Below, piece after piece: positions 53,201 through 64,000 of a stretch of DNA of 64,000 nucleotides (the first letter of the stretch is position 1; each line of letters opens with the position of its first letter). This DNA comes from Branchiostoma floridae (taxonomy: Eukaryota; Chordata; Leptocardii; Amphioxiformes; Branchiostomatidae), in assembly GCF_000003815.2 (NCBI RefSeq), contig NC_049980.1:26508508-26572507 (forward strand). Direction: 5' to 3'. Both the position numbers and the translations under genes were made by a program. Below the pieces are notes generated by a model. It saw nothing but the letters and a program-made list of their open reading frames with translations. It had not been told where the DNA came from and did not search any database.

Positions 53201-56200
53201 AGATTTGAACGAATAAGGAATGTTTCTACATTATTGGCTAAATAATCGTTTTCTCTGTATGTACGACCTCTCCAATCAAATGCAATCATTTTTAAATCTT
53301 TAATCCTTTATTGTGACGGAATGTTTTCACGTGTTATGCGAATTTTGAATCGTAAGTAAAATGTAATTCAATCGGTAATACTGCAAGGTTTTACTGGAAA
53401 TAAACCATTCATCCATTCATTTGTTTCTTTTGTGCCTAAAAAACTTGATCCAAGATCCGAGGTACAAAATTGTTTTGACCTGATGTAATGTTGTTTCATG
53501 GTTCCAGCGGCTGCCACATGTTTGACGACGTACAGCAGATGGGTGGGAGTGAGGAATATAGAAGACTTGAGAGCATGCAGGCAGAGCTCAGTGCCAAAGA
53601 TCCTGGTTTTCTTTTCTGTACTTCAGTGAGTATGGGACTTCATTGAAGATCGTTTTAAAGCTCTAGGAACCACATCACATTATGGAATATCAAAACTCAA
53701 TGTCTGTTGTAGCTGACATAGATAACGGTACTTGTACCTTTACAACATTGATAGCTATGGTGAATGGCATAGATGTTAAATGAATAGCAGTTTCTGTAAA
53801 GAATTTGCCCCTTTTCATTTCATTTCAAAACATAGTTCGATACAAATCCCATAAATACATCCAAGAAGTGTGTACAGTATACGCTCCTTAAAGGCTAAAC
53901 GATTGATTTGGAAGTACTGCTTGTTTTCCTATCTATAAGTGCAATACATTTACGAAAAGTGAACCCTTGGATATATTTGAGTATTATTCTCTTTTGAATA
54001 TCATCCAACTACCGGCGTAAAGGAATAACCCTGAAATTCCCTGTCCCAGGGTAGCACAGGGCTGCCGAAGTTCGTCCAGCACTGTTCCTACGCCCTTGTG
54101 AACTCCTGCGGTGAGTTCTTCAGGATGACCGGTATAGACAAGCAGGTAGGCGTTATTTTTGCACTGACGTCATGATACAAATATGGCATGTGCACAAATG
54201 ATTAGAAACTTGACTTCAACTTTAATCATTTTGTCACCGTTAACGTTGCTATATCAATTCCTCCGTGCTATACATGATGAAACTCCTCTTGATTACCCTT
54301 TTACAACCTTTACAATCATGATGGACTGAAAATTTTAAATACGGATCCGGCACCATGGATGATTTTTTGCCAAGCAACCACAACTCGGTTTGTGATCTTT
54401 GGTGTTCAGTCCTTGGTAACATAGCTTCTCCCAGGCTTGCAATGAGTTATAACGGTCTAATCATCAAAGTAGCTTTTCGAAGGCAATATGTTCAGATGCA
54501 AGAGTTAAGTCATTTACTACACTGAGAAAAGGCCCCCACGATCATTTGGTCTCTGTCTACCTCCAACATGACATACACTATTAGACGCTAAATTACTTCG
54601 CAGTCACATGATCTAACACAGTGTCTGTTTTTTCAGCCCACGTGCCTTTTCCCTTCGGCTGCTGAAAGTGGCTTCTGGGATGTGCACCAGCCAATCGTGT
54701 TCGGCAACACGATGGTATTTCCCAGCCGCGGGAAGGCCACGGTTCTCGACTTGCTGTCCGCCATTCAGGAAGAGAGGTGATTTTCGTTTGATATTCTACC
54801 AGTAGTACTGGTACCCTTCTGCATAATGTGACTAACCTACGTAGACCAGCTTGCTCGTGATGTGGGGTTGCGCGTCGAGGACGTAAAGAACACTATTGGG
54901 GACAGAGTTTTCTGGAAGGAGTGAGTGGACCTGGTCCGGGTAGCCCGATGATGATGACTGCATCTTACGATTCTAAAATAGATTTACGAGTCAAATACTT
55001 AAAATCGTTAGAAAGGTTCCATATCTAATTGTGAAGAATGACGAAATGAAAAACAGAACCAGGAATAAGAATCCTTGGAGAAATCGGTCTTGCCATTCAC
55101 CAATCAGCTATTTCGTTATATTTAAAACCTTATTCACGAAGAACCACATGAACTATTCCCGTTCCCAGATGTGGCGCTGTGGCAGCCCTCTTGTTCATCC
55201 AACAGTTCCACGAACTCTTGCATCATCCTCAGTTGAAGGACTATGATCTTTCGTCTTTGGAGATGAGTATGTACTTTTACCTGTCTTATCTATCTTACCC
55301 TCTGACTGTCATTGCGCCGCAAGCATTGTAAGTTTGTTCTAAAGCAGTTCAAAGAATTCAATGATATGACGCGACTTTCTGGTACCAGACTTCTGGGTTC
55401 AAATGCCTTGCAGACCCCTCGGAAAATACACTTTTTACTCCATTCAGATGAAAATAACTGTCTAGCGTTGGTTAGGGACGCACCCCTCGGAGGATGGAAC
55501 AAAGCCAGAGGTCCTGTGTCTGAGTAGACACGCCTCGAGCACGTTAAGAAGTCACTTAACGCATCAATAAGAGGAGGAGTCCTTCCCACTAGCGTCAATG
55601 CCTTACGTAGCTTGTACTTGCTGTTCAGAATTAATGTGCTCACGTCTTTTAATATGTGGTTTAATGGCTTTGAGAAAAAATACAAAAATACAGTCAACTG
55701 TTGTAACTTTTGGGACGGCTGCATGACAATATTACCTTTGTAATCTTCAGCATTTGCGTGTAATATATTTTGTATCTCAGTTCACGTCGGAGGCAATGTG
55801 GTACACGAGAGTTTGGTTCAACTATCGGCTCAGCTCCTCCCAAATGTGAAAATCCTGGTAAGGAAACTATTCTTGCGTTTAGTGCTGTAGTACACAGTTA
55901 ACTGAACCATCCATGAACGGGGTAGAGATTCGGCGGTGGTCATGCGAATAGCATTGGTCACTTTTGGGTAGTGAGGCCAGTGCGTTAAAGTTTCAAGCCA
56001 AAAGATATCATGATATCATAAGATACGGATAATCTGTTCGTCTTAAAGATAGTGACGTATTTTAGCCATCTGCAATACCACTGTACGATGTTTCTATCTA
56101 CATCAAATGTAAAAATTTTGCATTATCACACAGAACCTCTACGCCATGACTGAGGTGATATGTGTGTCAACTGTCACTCCAGACATGACACTAGAGACCG

Positions 56201-59200
56201 CCAGCACGACAGTTGGGAAAATATTCCCTGAAATTGAGGTGAGCGAAATGTGAGGGGAAAGAGATGAAAAGTCACCCCTAAAATATAACGCTATCCAATA
56301 TTGCAGTAGCTTTAAAGTCAACCCTGAAATGTAACATTATTCAATATTGCGCTGTAGACTTCATAATTCGCATTCTTTCACAGCCTAAAATCAACACTTT
56401 TAAAAGCTGGTTTCCGATGTCTTTGTTTTCCCTTCAAGAAAAGTTGCTAAGCCCTTCAATGTTTGCATCCATTATTCAATGCTTTAATTACCAAAATAAA
56501 ATTTGAAAATTGTTTCTTTACAGTCGTTATGCAAGGAACATGTTCGATGCATTTACAAGGATTTCAACATGCTTTGTTTCCTGTCCTTCCTTTGCGAGAA
56601 AAGGTAAAACTGGTGGACAAAAGTGGAGATGCTGTCCCACTGGGGCAGGACGGAGAGGTGTGGGTCAAAGGGTACTCCGTGTTCCAGGGGTACTGTGGGG
56701 ACGAGGACACCAACAGGGACATACTATCGGCTGACGGGTGGTGCAATACAGGGTATGAAATTGAGTTGCCTTCATCATGAGTACAATGATCTCACTCAAT
56801 CTAACTTGCATTCAATACAATACAAAGGTCTCGCCGACGTCTACATTGATACGATCAGGTCGCATCAGCAAATTAGCTAGCGACGGTATCAACTTCCTGG
56901 CGCTTTGACACCACTTGTCCATAAGGTCACGTGGGATATCGTAAATGGTTATTCAAACCAAGACTTGTTTAAACCTGACATAGGCTGCAGGCGGACAGCT
57001 GAAACTACAGCGAGGCAGTATTGTGTTAAAGCGCAATTTAGCTGTTTACTATCTCCACAGAAAAAAAGGTAGTAATCAAGATTTATAGTGGACGAATGCG
57101 AAAGTGGGGATAAGGGTACTTGGGGATTAAGGTACTTGGGGAAAAAGGTACAATCTTTTATACAAGGATGTTCACACAGAGACGTGGAGTGTAGTGACAT
57201 GGCAAAAAGTTGACTTGATGCAGAAGAAAGTCGCATTCATATCATTTCTGAAACCTTGTTATCAGTAATTAAACCGTTCATGTGAGTATTTACAAAGATA
57301 TTTTTGAATATCCTGATTTTGTCGCCTTAATTCTGGTTGCACACATTCCAGGGATATCGGAAGATTTGGTGATGATGGTTTACTCAGGATCGTCGGGAGA
57401 TCAAAGGTGGGTCAGACTAGATATCATTCAATTCATGGATACAGCTGTATATGGCATTCTCCACCACATAACAATCAATCATATGATGTTTGGACTATTA
57501 ATTACATAATCGGATTGCTTATACATGTAATCATTTCATCAATTTGACAGAGCTTCCCTTTTTCTTACAGGATGTTATTTTGAAGGACGATGAAAACGTC
57601 TACCCGGTGATGCTTGAACGGATCTTTTATGAGATTTGTGACAAAGCCAAAATCATTAAGGTAAGTGTCCGTGCCCATACTGTCAGGGGCTGATGGGGCT
57701 TCCTACTGGAGAGCTTGTGGCTGTTCACTTCTAGGTCAGGAGTAGACTGTGAGAAGATTGATTTAGAAAGTGTATAGAACCAACAGGTCACCTCATATGT
57801 CCTACACGATGGAGGGCAGTCATTATCATAGACAGTTTTCAGTCTGACAATTATAAGCTGGTGACCATATCAGAACTTATGCAAAAATCCGTATTAGAAA
57901 TTAGGCAAAAAAAAAAATCAAGGGTGTCCAGTGAGGAAATACAGTAAGTAGTGCAAAGGCATATCCAATTCCTCCCACGACTCAGTAGAAAATGAGTACA
58001 ATGTACCTAGCTTTGGTTAAAGATGTTCTACTGGATGGGACATGCACCCAGACTCTGAGATTCCAGAGGTCCTGTGTTTAAAGACTCACCACTATTTGTG
58101 GATGAAACCTTACAGTCTGGTCTTAGTAAACTTGTACCTGGCGTACCAAGCTGGTGTATTTTGCAAAAGGCGGTTTACCGGCAATGTGGAAAATTTTATT
58201 GTGTCGAAACTCTAAAGCTTCTGTAAATGTGTGATTTTGTGAGTACAGTAACTGTACTTACAAGATGTACAAGTTGTTGAAACTTGATATCAAAATCCAT
58301 GTTATTGTCTATCCATACCTATTAGGCTATTGGCGTGCCCCATGAAACTCTTGTTGAGGAGATCTGCATCTGCATCATGTAAGTACTATGTATGATATGT
58401 AAGAAATGCATACAAGGATACATTGGAAGTTGGCATGAATTGTTGTACATGTATCTTGTGTATCACTGGTCCCCTTCACTGAGGTGCCAACTGATGAGTG
58501 GCCAATTAATCATTGGTCAGATTTCTTAGTGGTTGCTGAATAACTGCCAAGGTTACCCCATGGTCCTGAGTAATCAATGATCTCTATATGTTTACGATAT
58601 ACTACTCTGAACTTGCTGAGAACAGTCACACAAAGGTCAAAAGGCAAGTAATTCTCAATGAGCAATCAACAGTTTTGACAAATCTTATGGTTGATAAAGA
58701 TGTGTATTTTAAAGCTTCTTTGTGATTCAATGGTCTCCATCTACTGAAATAGGAATCTATCATCTCAGTTTGTACATCTTGTACTTTTCCCCCAGCTTGA
58801 AGGATGGGGAAACTGCCACAGAGGAAGAGTTGCGGGAGCTGGCCTCAAATGCTGGGGTGAGTACAGTAGCCTTGTTTCTTCAGTTTAATCAAAATTTTCA
58901 CAGAGCTTCATTTGGTATCAGTCAACTGTTCCTTGTTCTATGAGGTCCTATCAATGATAAGGCCACACCAATTTAATTCCTTGGTTCACGGATTCGCTCG
59001 CTCCTATTTTTTGGAAAAAAAATAAAAATTACCACTCAGCAAATTTTCACCATTAATGAAACCATTCACCAACTTTCTGGTGTAGCAAATTGGCCTTTAT
59101 ATTATAAGCTCCTTAAATTGTGGGTACAGGTGCTGTTACTGTACAATAATAGTGTTTTTGTACTTTTTTCAAGCTGAACACTTTTTTTCCTTATGTTTTG

Positions 59201-60057
59201 GATTAGCCGTTACCTTTACCCCAACCATTTTATAATTTTTATTTTTATTTTCATTTCGCCCTTTCGCTCCATATTTTTTATGAAAAAATCCGTGAACCAA
59301 GAAATTAAAATGGTGTGGCCTAATGCACCAAAGAGATGAGGCAGACATGACACTTCACTATACTTGCAACACATTAACTTGCAGATTTATGGCAGTGAAT
59401 GCATGCCTTTGAATTAAAGGCAAGATACAACCAGACAGAAAATTGTGTGAAATGTGGCAAAAAAGACTTTTGATGTACTATATTTTTAGACTGAGATTTT
59501 TCTGATCAAAATGATTTTCATCCTCTACCAGATGACAGGCGCGTTTGAGCCTGGATATTACCTCTTCATGGATGACTTCCCCATGACAAAAAGTGAACGC
59601 AAGGTTGGTTCTTTCTTGTTATGGCCATTCTAAGTAGACAACCATGTACAATGTACTGTAACTGCATGCCTTTATGTAAACATGGAACTAATATATTACC
59701 AGATTAACTAATAAATATTACATAAAAATATTGTCATATTTATCTTGGTATGACCAAGCCAGGATTTGAACTTAAAAATTTGAAATAATTCTTCACCATA
59801 TTCTATTAAAAGTTAGTTTCATTGTTGTTACAGTATCAAGACTTTTTCTTACCCTTAATTTTTTTTTCAAAATGTGTCTTCTTTTCCCTACACCCCATTA
59901 AGACGACTTTTGGGATTTCCTCAACAAAATCCATTTTGTGTGGCATCTTTCAATTGTATCCCTTCACACTATACTTAAATTATTTTTTCAGATTGATGTT
60001 AAAGCACTAAAGCGGAAAGCCATAAGAGAGTTGGGCCTGCCAACAGAAGAAACGTGA
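50279..60057 (+). CDS. ACSF2: ACSF2-like acyl-CoA synthetase
   Basis: Eighteen exons: 50279-50437, 50917-51045, 52049-52108, 52676-52806, 53060-53107, 53508-53625, 54050-54145, 54637-54776, 55169-55266, 55781-55857, 56134-56238, 56604-56752, 57352-57406, 57571-57660, 58326-58378, 58796-58856, 59532-59603, 59992-60057. They join to 568 aa. The ANL-superfamily enzyme adenylates a fatty acid with ATP, then forms the CoA thioester. Visible motifs are TSGSTGLPK (214-222, ATP loop), YAMTE (355-359), TGD (436-438) and GRSKD (452-456). The GVPH...EEICICIILKDGE segment resembles vertebrate ACSF2. Some core positions are altered: the A8 hinge has DDENVYP where GGENIYP is usual, and the C-terminal Gly-Lys motif reads SERKID. 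Catalysis may therefore differ. No mitochondrial presequence is visible, unlike human ACSF2 (615 aa). Exons 2 and 12 use AAG acceptors. Confidence 0.92.
51378..51818. mobile_element. hAT-like MITE, 441 bp
   Basis: The ends TAGGGCTGGGTACCGGTACGG and the inverted TAGGGGTGGGTACGGTACGG form the terminal inverted repeats. Flanking 8-bp sequences TTAACGGT (51370-51377) and TTAACGGC (51819-51826) match at 7 of 8 positions, the hAT duplication length. The interior is full of GGTCCAGG/CCTGGACC palindromic runs and has no transposase. It lies in ACSF2 intron 2. Confidence 0.8.
52326..52566 (-). mobile_element. tRNA-derived SINE with T-rich tail
   Basis: On the minus strand the 5' end (about 52566-52500) resembles a tRNA. 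It has an A box, TGGCGCAACGG, then a GCGTTGGAGTCAGAATC anticodon-arm-like part, then a degraded B box around GAGTTCTAAACTC. A non-tRNA body follows and the element ends in about 27 T (the A run at 52326-52349 on the plus strand). It lies in ACSF2 intron 3. The acceptor stem does not pair, so it is not a working tRNA gene. Confidence 0.65.
54832..54961 (+). mobile_element. 3' tail of a non-LTR retrotransposon (LINE)
   Basis: A 30-codon frame at 54832-54924 reads LTYVDQLARDVG, a LRVEDVKN segment and DRVFWKE before a stop. It resembles the C-terminal tail of the reverse-transcriptase ORF in LINEs annotated as craniofacial development protein 2-like. It is followed by a short GATGATGATG tail, as in RTE-type 3' ends. 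Everything upstream is missing, so this is a 5'-truncated insertion in ACSF2 intron 8. The clade is inferred from memory of the motif. Confidence 0.65.
58961..59320. mobile_element. Harbinger-like MITE, 360 bp
   Basis: The terminal inverted repeats begin GGCCACACCA at both ends and continue as AATTTAATTCCTTGGTTCACGG against the inverted right arm with few changes. TAA flanks each side (58958-58960 and 59321-59323), fitting the three-base TWA/TAA target of PIF/Harbinger elements. The interior is AT-rich and non-coding. It lies in ACSF2 intron 16. Confidence 0.75.
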
Positions 60058-60984
60058 ACAGTATAAGTATGATCACTAAAAACTTGTCAGCAACATTAGA
60101 CATCACGGAGCGGACAAATCTAAAAACAGACAAGATGGTCGCCATACTGATGTCTTGCTTCTTGCTCCTTACATTGTGACATGTGCAATTGTTCATTCTG
60201 GAATATATTTACTTAGAGATTGAATGAGGGAGGATGTAGATCATGTCATATCATATCATAAAAAATTAAATTATAAGCACTATAATTTTCAAAATATATC
60301 AAATCATTTCAAGCAATAATTCATCAATTTTATTGTTGATTTTACAGACACAAAAGTCTATTGATGTGATTGGTTAAGAATGTGTAAAGATTTACTCCAT
60401 CAGAAAGAAGACTTTCTCTAAAGATGTGAGCATACAAACTGTGTCCTATAGATGTTTAGTGCTACTTAAAGTCTCAAATCATAATCAATTTGAACATATA
60501 AATCTACAGTAACCTATGTCAGTTGTAAAACTGATCTTATAAACTTTGGTTGACCATATCAATTGTCCTGTTATCAATTGTATTGTATCATAAATCATTG
60601 GGAAGTTTATCTTTTACCATTTATCACAATTAATACCTGTATATTATGGTCATTATTTGAGACAAGCAACCAGGCTGTTACTGTGACTGGGTTGAAAAAT
60701 CAGTCAAGCTGTTCCCTGCACAAAAGCATAATCATCGCAGCTGGGGTCTCATTATGAAGGGCAATAATCATGTCTTTCAATGATTTAAGACACACTGCTA
60801 ATCTATAAAAAAAAACAATGGACTCTTGAGATAAAGGTAAATCTTTTGCGACTATCAGTAACTGCATCAAATGCAAGTATACTTTTACTGCTTTCAAAAC
60901 TTTTACACCAGAAAAAATATAAACAAATCAACAAAAGGAATGTCTTAAACATAGAGGAACACAATTCTGAATCTTAGTTGTCAC
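60058..60984. other. convergent intergenic region, ACSF2 and SUB1
   Basis: About 0.9 kb between the two stop codons, so it must hold both 3' UTRs. ATTAAA-type signals occur near 60266 on the plus strand. AATAAA on the minus strand lies at 60329-60334. The transcripts may overlap at their 3' ends. No other content is seen. Confidence 0.45.
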
Positions 60985-63517
60985 TCAGCCTTCAATGGCC
61001 TGGACTTTCTCATCTATGTCCTCCATAGCTGCCTTAAGTTTCTCCCACTGGTCTTTGCTCAGGGCGATGCCTGGAAAGAAGAAGAAACAGAAACTTTGTC
61101 ATTGGCAAGATTCAGCACTATTGAGTCAAAACTGTCCATCTGTATAATCATTCCAACCAACACCACAGATGAAGCAGTCTGGTAAAGATTTGTTGATGGA
61201 TTTCTGAAGACTCAATAAATATGTAATTTCTAAGCTGCATTGTTTTTTTTATTGTTCTGGTTGATGTATTGACAATAGCTGCAATATTTCCTTCTGTGTA
61301 TAGTAGAAGACATTTTCTTGGTGTTGTAGTTTGATGCGGACAAGTACAAGCTGTGCAGTATAGCTAGTGTCTGTTGTTATTTTATGCATTAAGCCATACA
61401 CATGCAACAGCTCATAAAAATAACGTTTCTGCAGATTGCTGAGCTATTCATGTTGTTTGACTATATCTTGTACTAGTATATATCTTGTCATGGAACAGGG
61501 AATAATGTGTGTTACTTTCATTAGTGGCCAACTTATTCAGAGCAAACATCTACTAGTAATGTAACAGTGTTAGAAACATAAGAGACAAATGTTCCAAAAG
61601 AATGAAGAAACAAATAACCAAATAACTAAGCTGAAAACCCAAATCAGTATATGAAGATGCTGGCAAGCGAAAAAAGACACACCAAGGCGTAAGAGATAAG
61701 GCTTGCGAAAATCAACCATGATCATGAACAACTGATAAGTTATGCCACAGCAGCACACCGCAAACACCTTTCCACAGGTTCCATTGCATGCTGGAAGATG
61801 TGGAGCACTACAATACCATTACAGTTTACACATTCAGCAAAAGGATGAGTATTGTGTCTTTTCTGTTGTCACCGTAATTGATGTTGTTTGCCCCCTGCCC
61901 TACTCATACTATATGTTATAGTGTTATGTGGCTCCCAGCATGCAGTGGGATCCAAGAGAAGGTCTACCCACTACAGCTACACGTACCAGTACCACAACTA
62001 CTACTACTACTACTAGTACTACTAGTACATGTACTACACACGGCAAAAGAAGTACACGGCAATACAACAGACATTGTCAGTCATCCATCTAGATCCGCGA
62101 TTTTCTCATCAATGTCGTCCACAGCTTCCTTTAACCTGCGCCACTGGTCAGTGGTCAGTGAAATGCCTGGAAATGTAACGACACAACCATTGGCCCTAAT
62201 AAATCAGGCAGGAACTGCAGACAAAAAGCTTTGTACGAACGAAAATCCTACTGAGCTACTAAAGCGAAGCTGCAGCTTTGTGATGGAGTCATTAGTAGAT
62301 CAAAAGAAACAGAACCTTGTTCCCCCGTATGGGAAAACTTGCATTGGCAAACACATCTAGCTGGTTGTTGTAAAGCTGGGTGTATAGAAAATGACATATG
62401 CAACTGAGGACGCTCAGGACGGGTTCAAGATCTTTCACAACAAAACAAATTAGCAAAGCTTATGGACATGTGGCGTCAGCAATTGATAAAAACAGCCAGG
62501 AAGTTATCACTACCCACTATCTCTGCCGAGTGAAGGTTAGTTGGTGTGCCCTGATGAAAAAGGGCAAACTTTGACTGTCTGATTAAACAGTATCATGTAC
62601 ATGGCATTGGGACAGAAAGCATAGTATGGCATGGTGATTCGATTTTCATATGTCCTGAGAACTCAGATGACAGTAGCCTAGTGTTCCAGTGATCTGGTCT
62701 TCAAATGTGCATTCTGTCCCACCCATGTAGGACACCTAGCAAGGCGGTCGTCACATCAGCTGCCAATGTCACATGTCCATGGCATAAGATGACTAGTCAC
62801 TTGAATTTTTAGGAAGGCTATTCAGGTCACTTGAAAATTATGAATAAGTTATTTCAGGTGCCTTGAGGGAGACAGCCTCTTGGCCCTGGTTTGGTAGAAA
62901 CCTGCTGTCTATGGCGATTACTTCTGCTCCGTACCTGGAGTAGTTGGCTTAGACAAATTTCATAGAATTTGTTTGGTCTATTGAAACAAGTACCGGTTTT
63001 CCCCTCCTTGTGCACCTGTTTTTATGAATTCTTTTCTGTATTGCTTTATGCATTTTGTTGTCTGAATAAATAAACAAACAACAAGCAAACAAACAAACAA
63101 GTCAAAATTCTCTTAACTTATCTTACCTTTCTTCCCTGGTTTCAGCTCTCCACCTGCATCATAGTACTCTCTGATATCTATCAGGCACTTCCCCTTAAAC
63201 TCACGCACACTGACGTAGCGCTTGTTAGATAACTGAAGGGAAAAATAGATGAAATGGCAGATGTTAATTCTTCTCCTAATGCAATGATTGTACGAACAAT
63301 TAGGGCAGAGTTTAGACAAGTATTTGTATCATTCATATTTCTGTTAAACTTTTTGCATCCTACTTATTCAAATTGGTCATTGTTTACTAAAAATGCCACA
63401 AAACAAATTTAACCTCAAAAGTAATGCACTTACCTGAATCATATCGCTACCTTCGTCCTCTTCCCTTTCAGCCTTCTGCTTCTTTTTTTTCTCCATCTTT
63501 CTTTTCTTTGCTGCTTT
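60985..63517 (-). CDS. SUB1: SUB1/PC4 transcriptional coactivator, 5' end outside window
   Basis: Minus-strand exons 63434-63517, 63127-63232 and terminal exon 60985-61070 give 91 codons plus stop. The first exon is a basic-acidic linker ([13 protein letters not shown] ... [12 protein letters not shown]). The second carries the single-strand-DNA-binding core ([20 protein letters not shown], then [10 protein letters not shown]). The last is the C-terminal dimerisation helix ([20 protein letters not shown]). PC4 is a nuclear protein that binds melted promoter DNA and bridges activators with the RNA polymerase II machinery. The N-terminal exon or exons, with the start codon, were not found before the window edge. 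A second, intact last exon at 62081-62166 can replace the distal one (separate entry). Intron phases (0, then 1) are identical for both versions. Confidence 0.92.
61248..61253 (-). promoter_or_regulatory. candidate poly(A) signal for the short SUB1 transcript
   Basis: TTTATT on the plus strand (AATAAA on the minus) about 830 nt after the proximal stop and upstream of the distal terminal exon. Position fits alternative polyadenylation; not proven. Confidence 0.4.
61997..62035. repeat. (ACT)n microsatellite
   Basis: ACTACTACT run passing into ACTAGTACT units, located just downstream of the proximal SUB1 stop codon in transcript orientation. Confidence 0.8.
62081..62166 (-). CDS. SUB1: alternative terminal exon of SUB1
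   Basis: An 86-nt minus-strand exon with its own acceptor (ACATTTCCAG), correct phase and stop codon. It encodes [20 protein letters not shown] and ends DLDG. It has exactly the length of the distal terminal exon at 60985-61070 and matches it at 15 of 28 residues, with the stop at the same codon. It keeps the GIS(L) start seen in vertebrate PC4, while the distal version reads GIAL. A minus-strand AATAAA at 61248-61253 lies between the two exons and could end the short transcript. An ACT-repeat tract (about 61997-62035) would be in its 3' UTR. Splicing to either exon is mutually exclusive because both stop. Confidence 0.8.
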
Positions 63518-64000
63518 CTGAAAATGCAAAGTGAAAACTACATGTTAAAGAGTAGTTAGAGTACTTTTCCTTTTACATCAAATACAGATTCATGACTGGA
63601 TGCAACTCGTTAAAACTACCATATCAATAGTGTACTGCTAAAATAAAAGGTATAAGCTGAAATGATAGTATAGATGGCATGAGCCTGTAATGTACCTACA
63701 AATCTGGCCAAGAAGATATCATATGACTAGTATTGGCAAACGTGCAGAAGTTTGATGTTGAAGGATACCCGTAGATGATCTGGAGGCTTACGTCCCCTCA
63801 GAGTCAGAAGTACAATATGATTGCTGCCCTTTTTAGATATCTTACTAGTATACAAGCCAGGGGATTTTGGATTCCAACCAATAAACTCAGGATACTGTGT
63901 ACATGAAATCTGGCATTTACCAACTATTGCTAAATACACACAGTTCTACCTTCTTAGTTCTTACCATAACTGCATAAGTGACAAGAACCCAAAGTTCTAC

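Noticed and set aside
55290-55724. 144-codon minus-strand frame inside an ACSF2 intron
   Set aside because: No recognisable domain or splice signals, and it overlaps intron sequence between well-supported exons.
61878-62360. 160-codon plus-strand frame
   Set aside because: It runs antisense through the ACT repeat and the alternative SUB1 terminal exon. The translation has no domain, while the minus strand has a spliced, homologous exon.
1-64000. CRISPR array, phage or bacterial defence system
   Set aside because: No regularly spaced short repeats, cas-like genes or prokaryotic gene organisation. All supported genes are spliced animal genes.

Overview
The window is nuclear DNA from an invertebrate chordate, most likely amphioxus (Branchiostoma). 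It has intron-rich genes with GT-AG introns, GC-rich exons set in AT-rich introns, many short transposon remnants, and a single complete Trk-type neurotrophin receptor whose domain order matches vertebrate Trks. The genus is inferred from gene content; no search was run. No bacterial-style operon, CRISPR array or defence locus was seen.

Layout from left to right. (1) A tRNA-Gly(GCC) gene lies on the minus strand at 953-1023 with a T6 terminator. (2) A five-exon peptidyl-tRNA hydrolase 2 gene with an N-terminal UBA domain lies on the plus strand at 2270-5024. (3) An 8 kb stretch without a recognisable gene follows. (4) A Trk receptor gene spans 13092-37580 on the plus strand. It has an 11.7 kb first intron, and one kinase exon is missing, presumably inside the 244-base run of Ns at 36653-36896. 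Its introns hold a tandem satellite-like array, a mariner deletion derivative, a duplicated 3' splice site next to the transmembrane exon, and a possible nested antisense gene for a small secreted Cys-rich protein. (5) An SLC49A3/MFSD7-like transporter gene of ten coding exons lies on the minus strand (48184 down to 41839). (6) An ACSF2-like acyl-CoA synthetase gene of eighteen coding exons lies on the plus strand (50279-60057). It starts head-to-head with the transporter, about 2.1 kb away, and carries hAT-like and Harbinger-like MITEs, a tRNA-derived SINE and a LINE tail in its introns. (7) The 3' part of a SUB1/PC4 transcriptional coactivator gene lies on the minus strand. It converges on ACSF2 and has two alternative last exons of identical length (86 nt).

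The genes are neighbours rather than a pathway: translation quality control, neurotrophin signalling, membrane transport, fatty-acid activation and transcription. The exon structures of the three middle genes were built by hand from splice sites and reading-frame continuity. They close in frame: 200 aa for the hydrolase, 474 aa for the transporter, 568 aa for the synthetase, and 744 aa plus the missing exon for Trk. The most rewarding items to follow up are the duplicated terminal exon of SUB1, the in-frame duplicated acceptor in Trk, the intronic Cys-rich ORF, and the degenerate adenylation motifs of the ACSF2-like enzyme.
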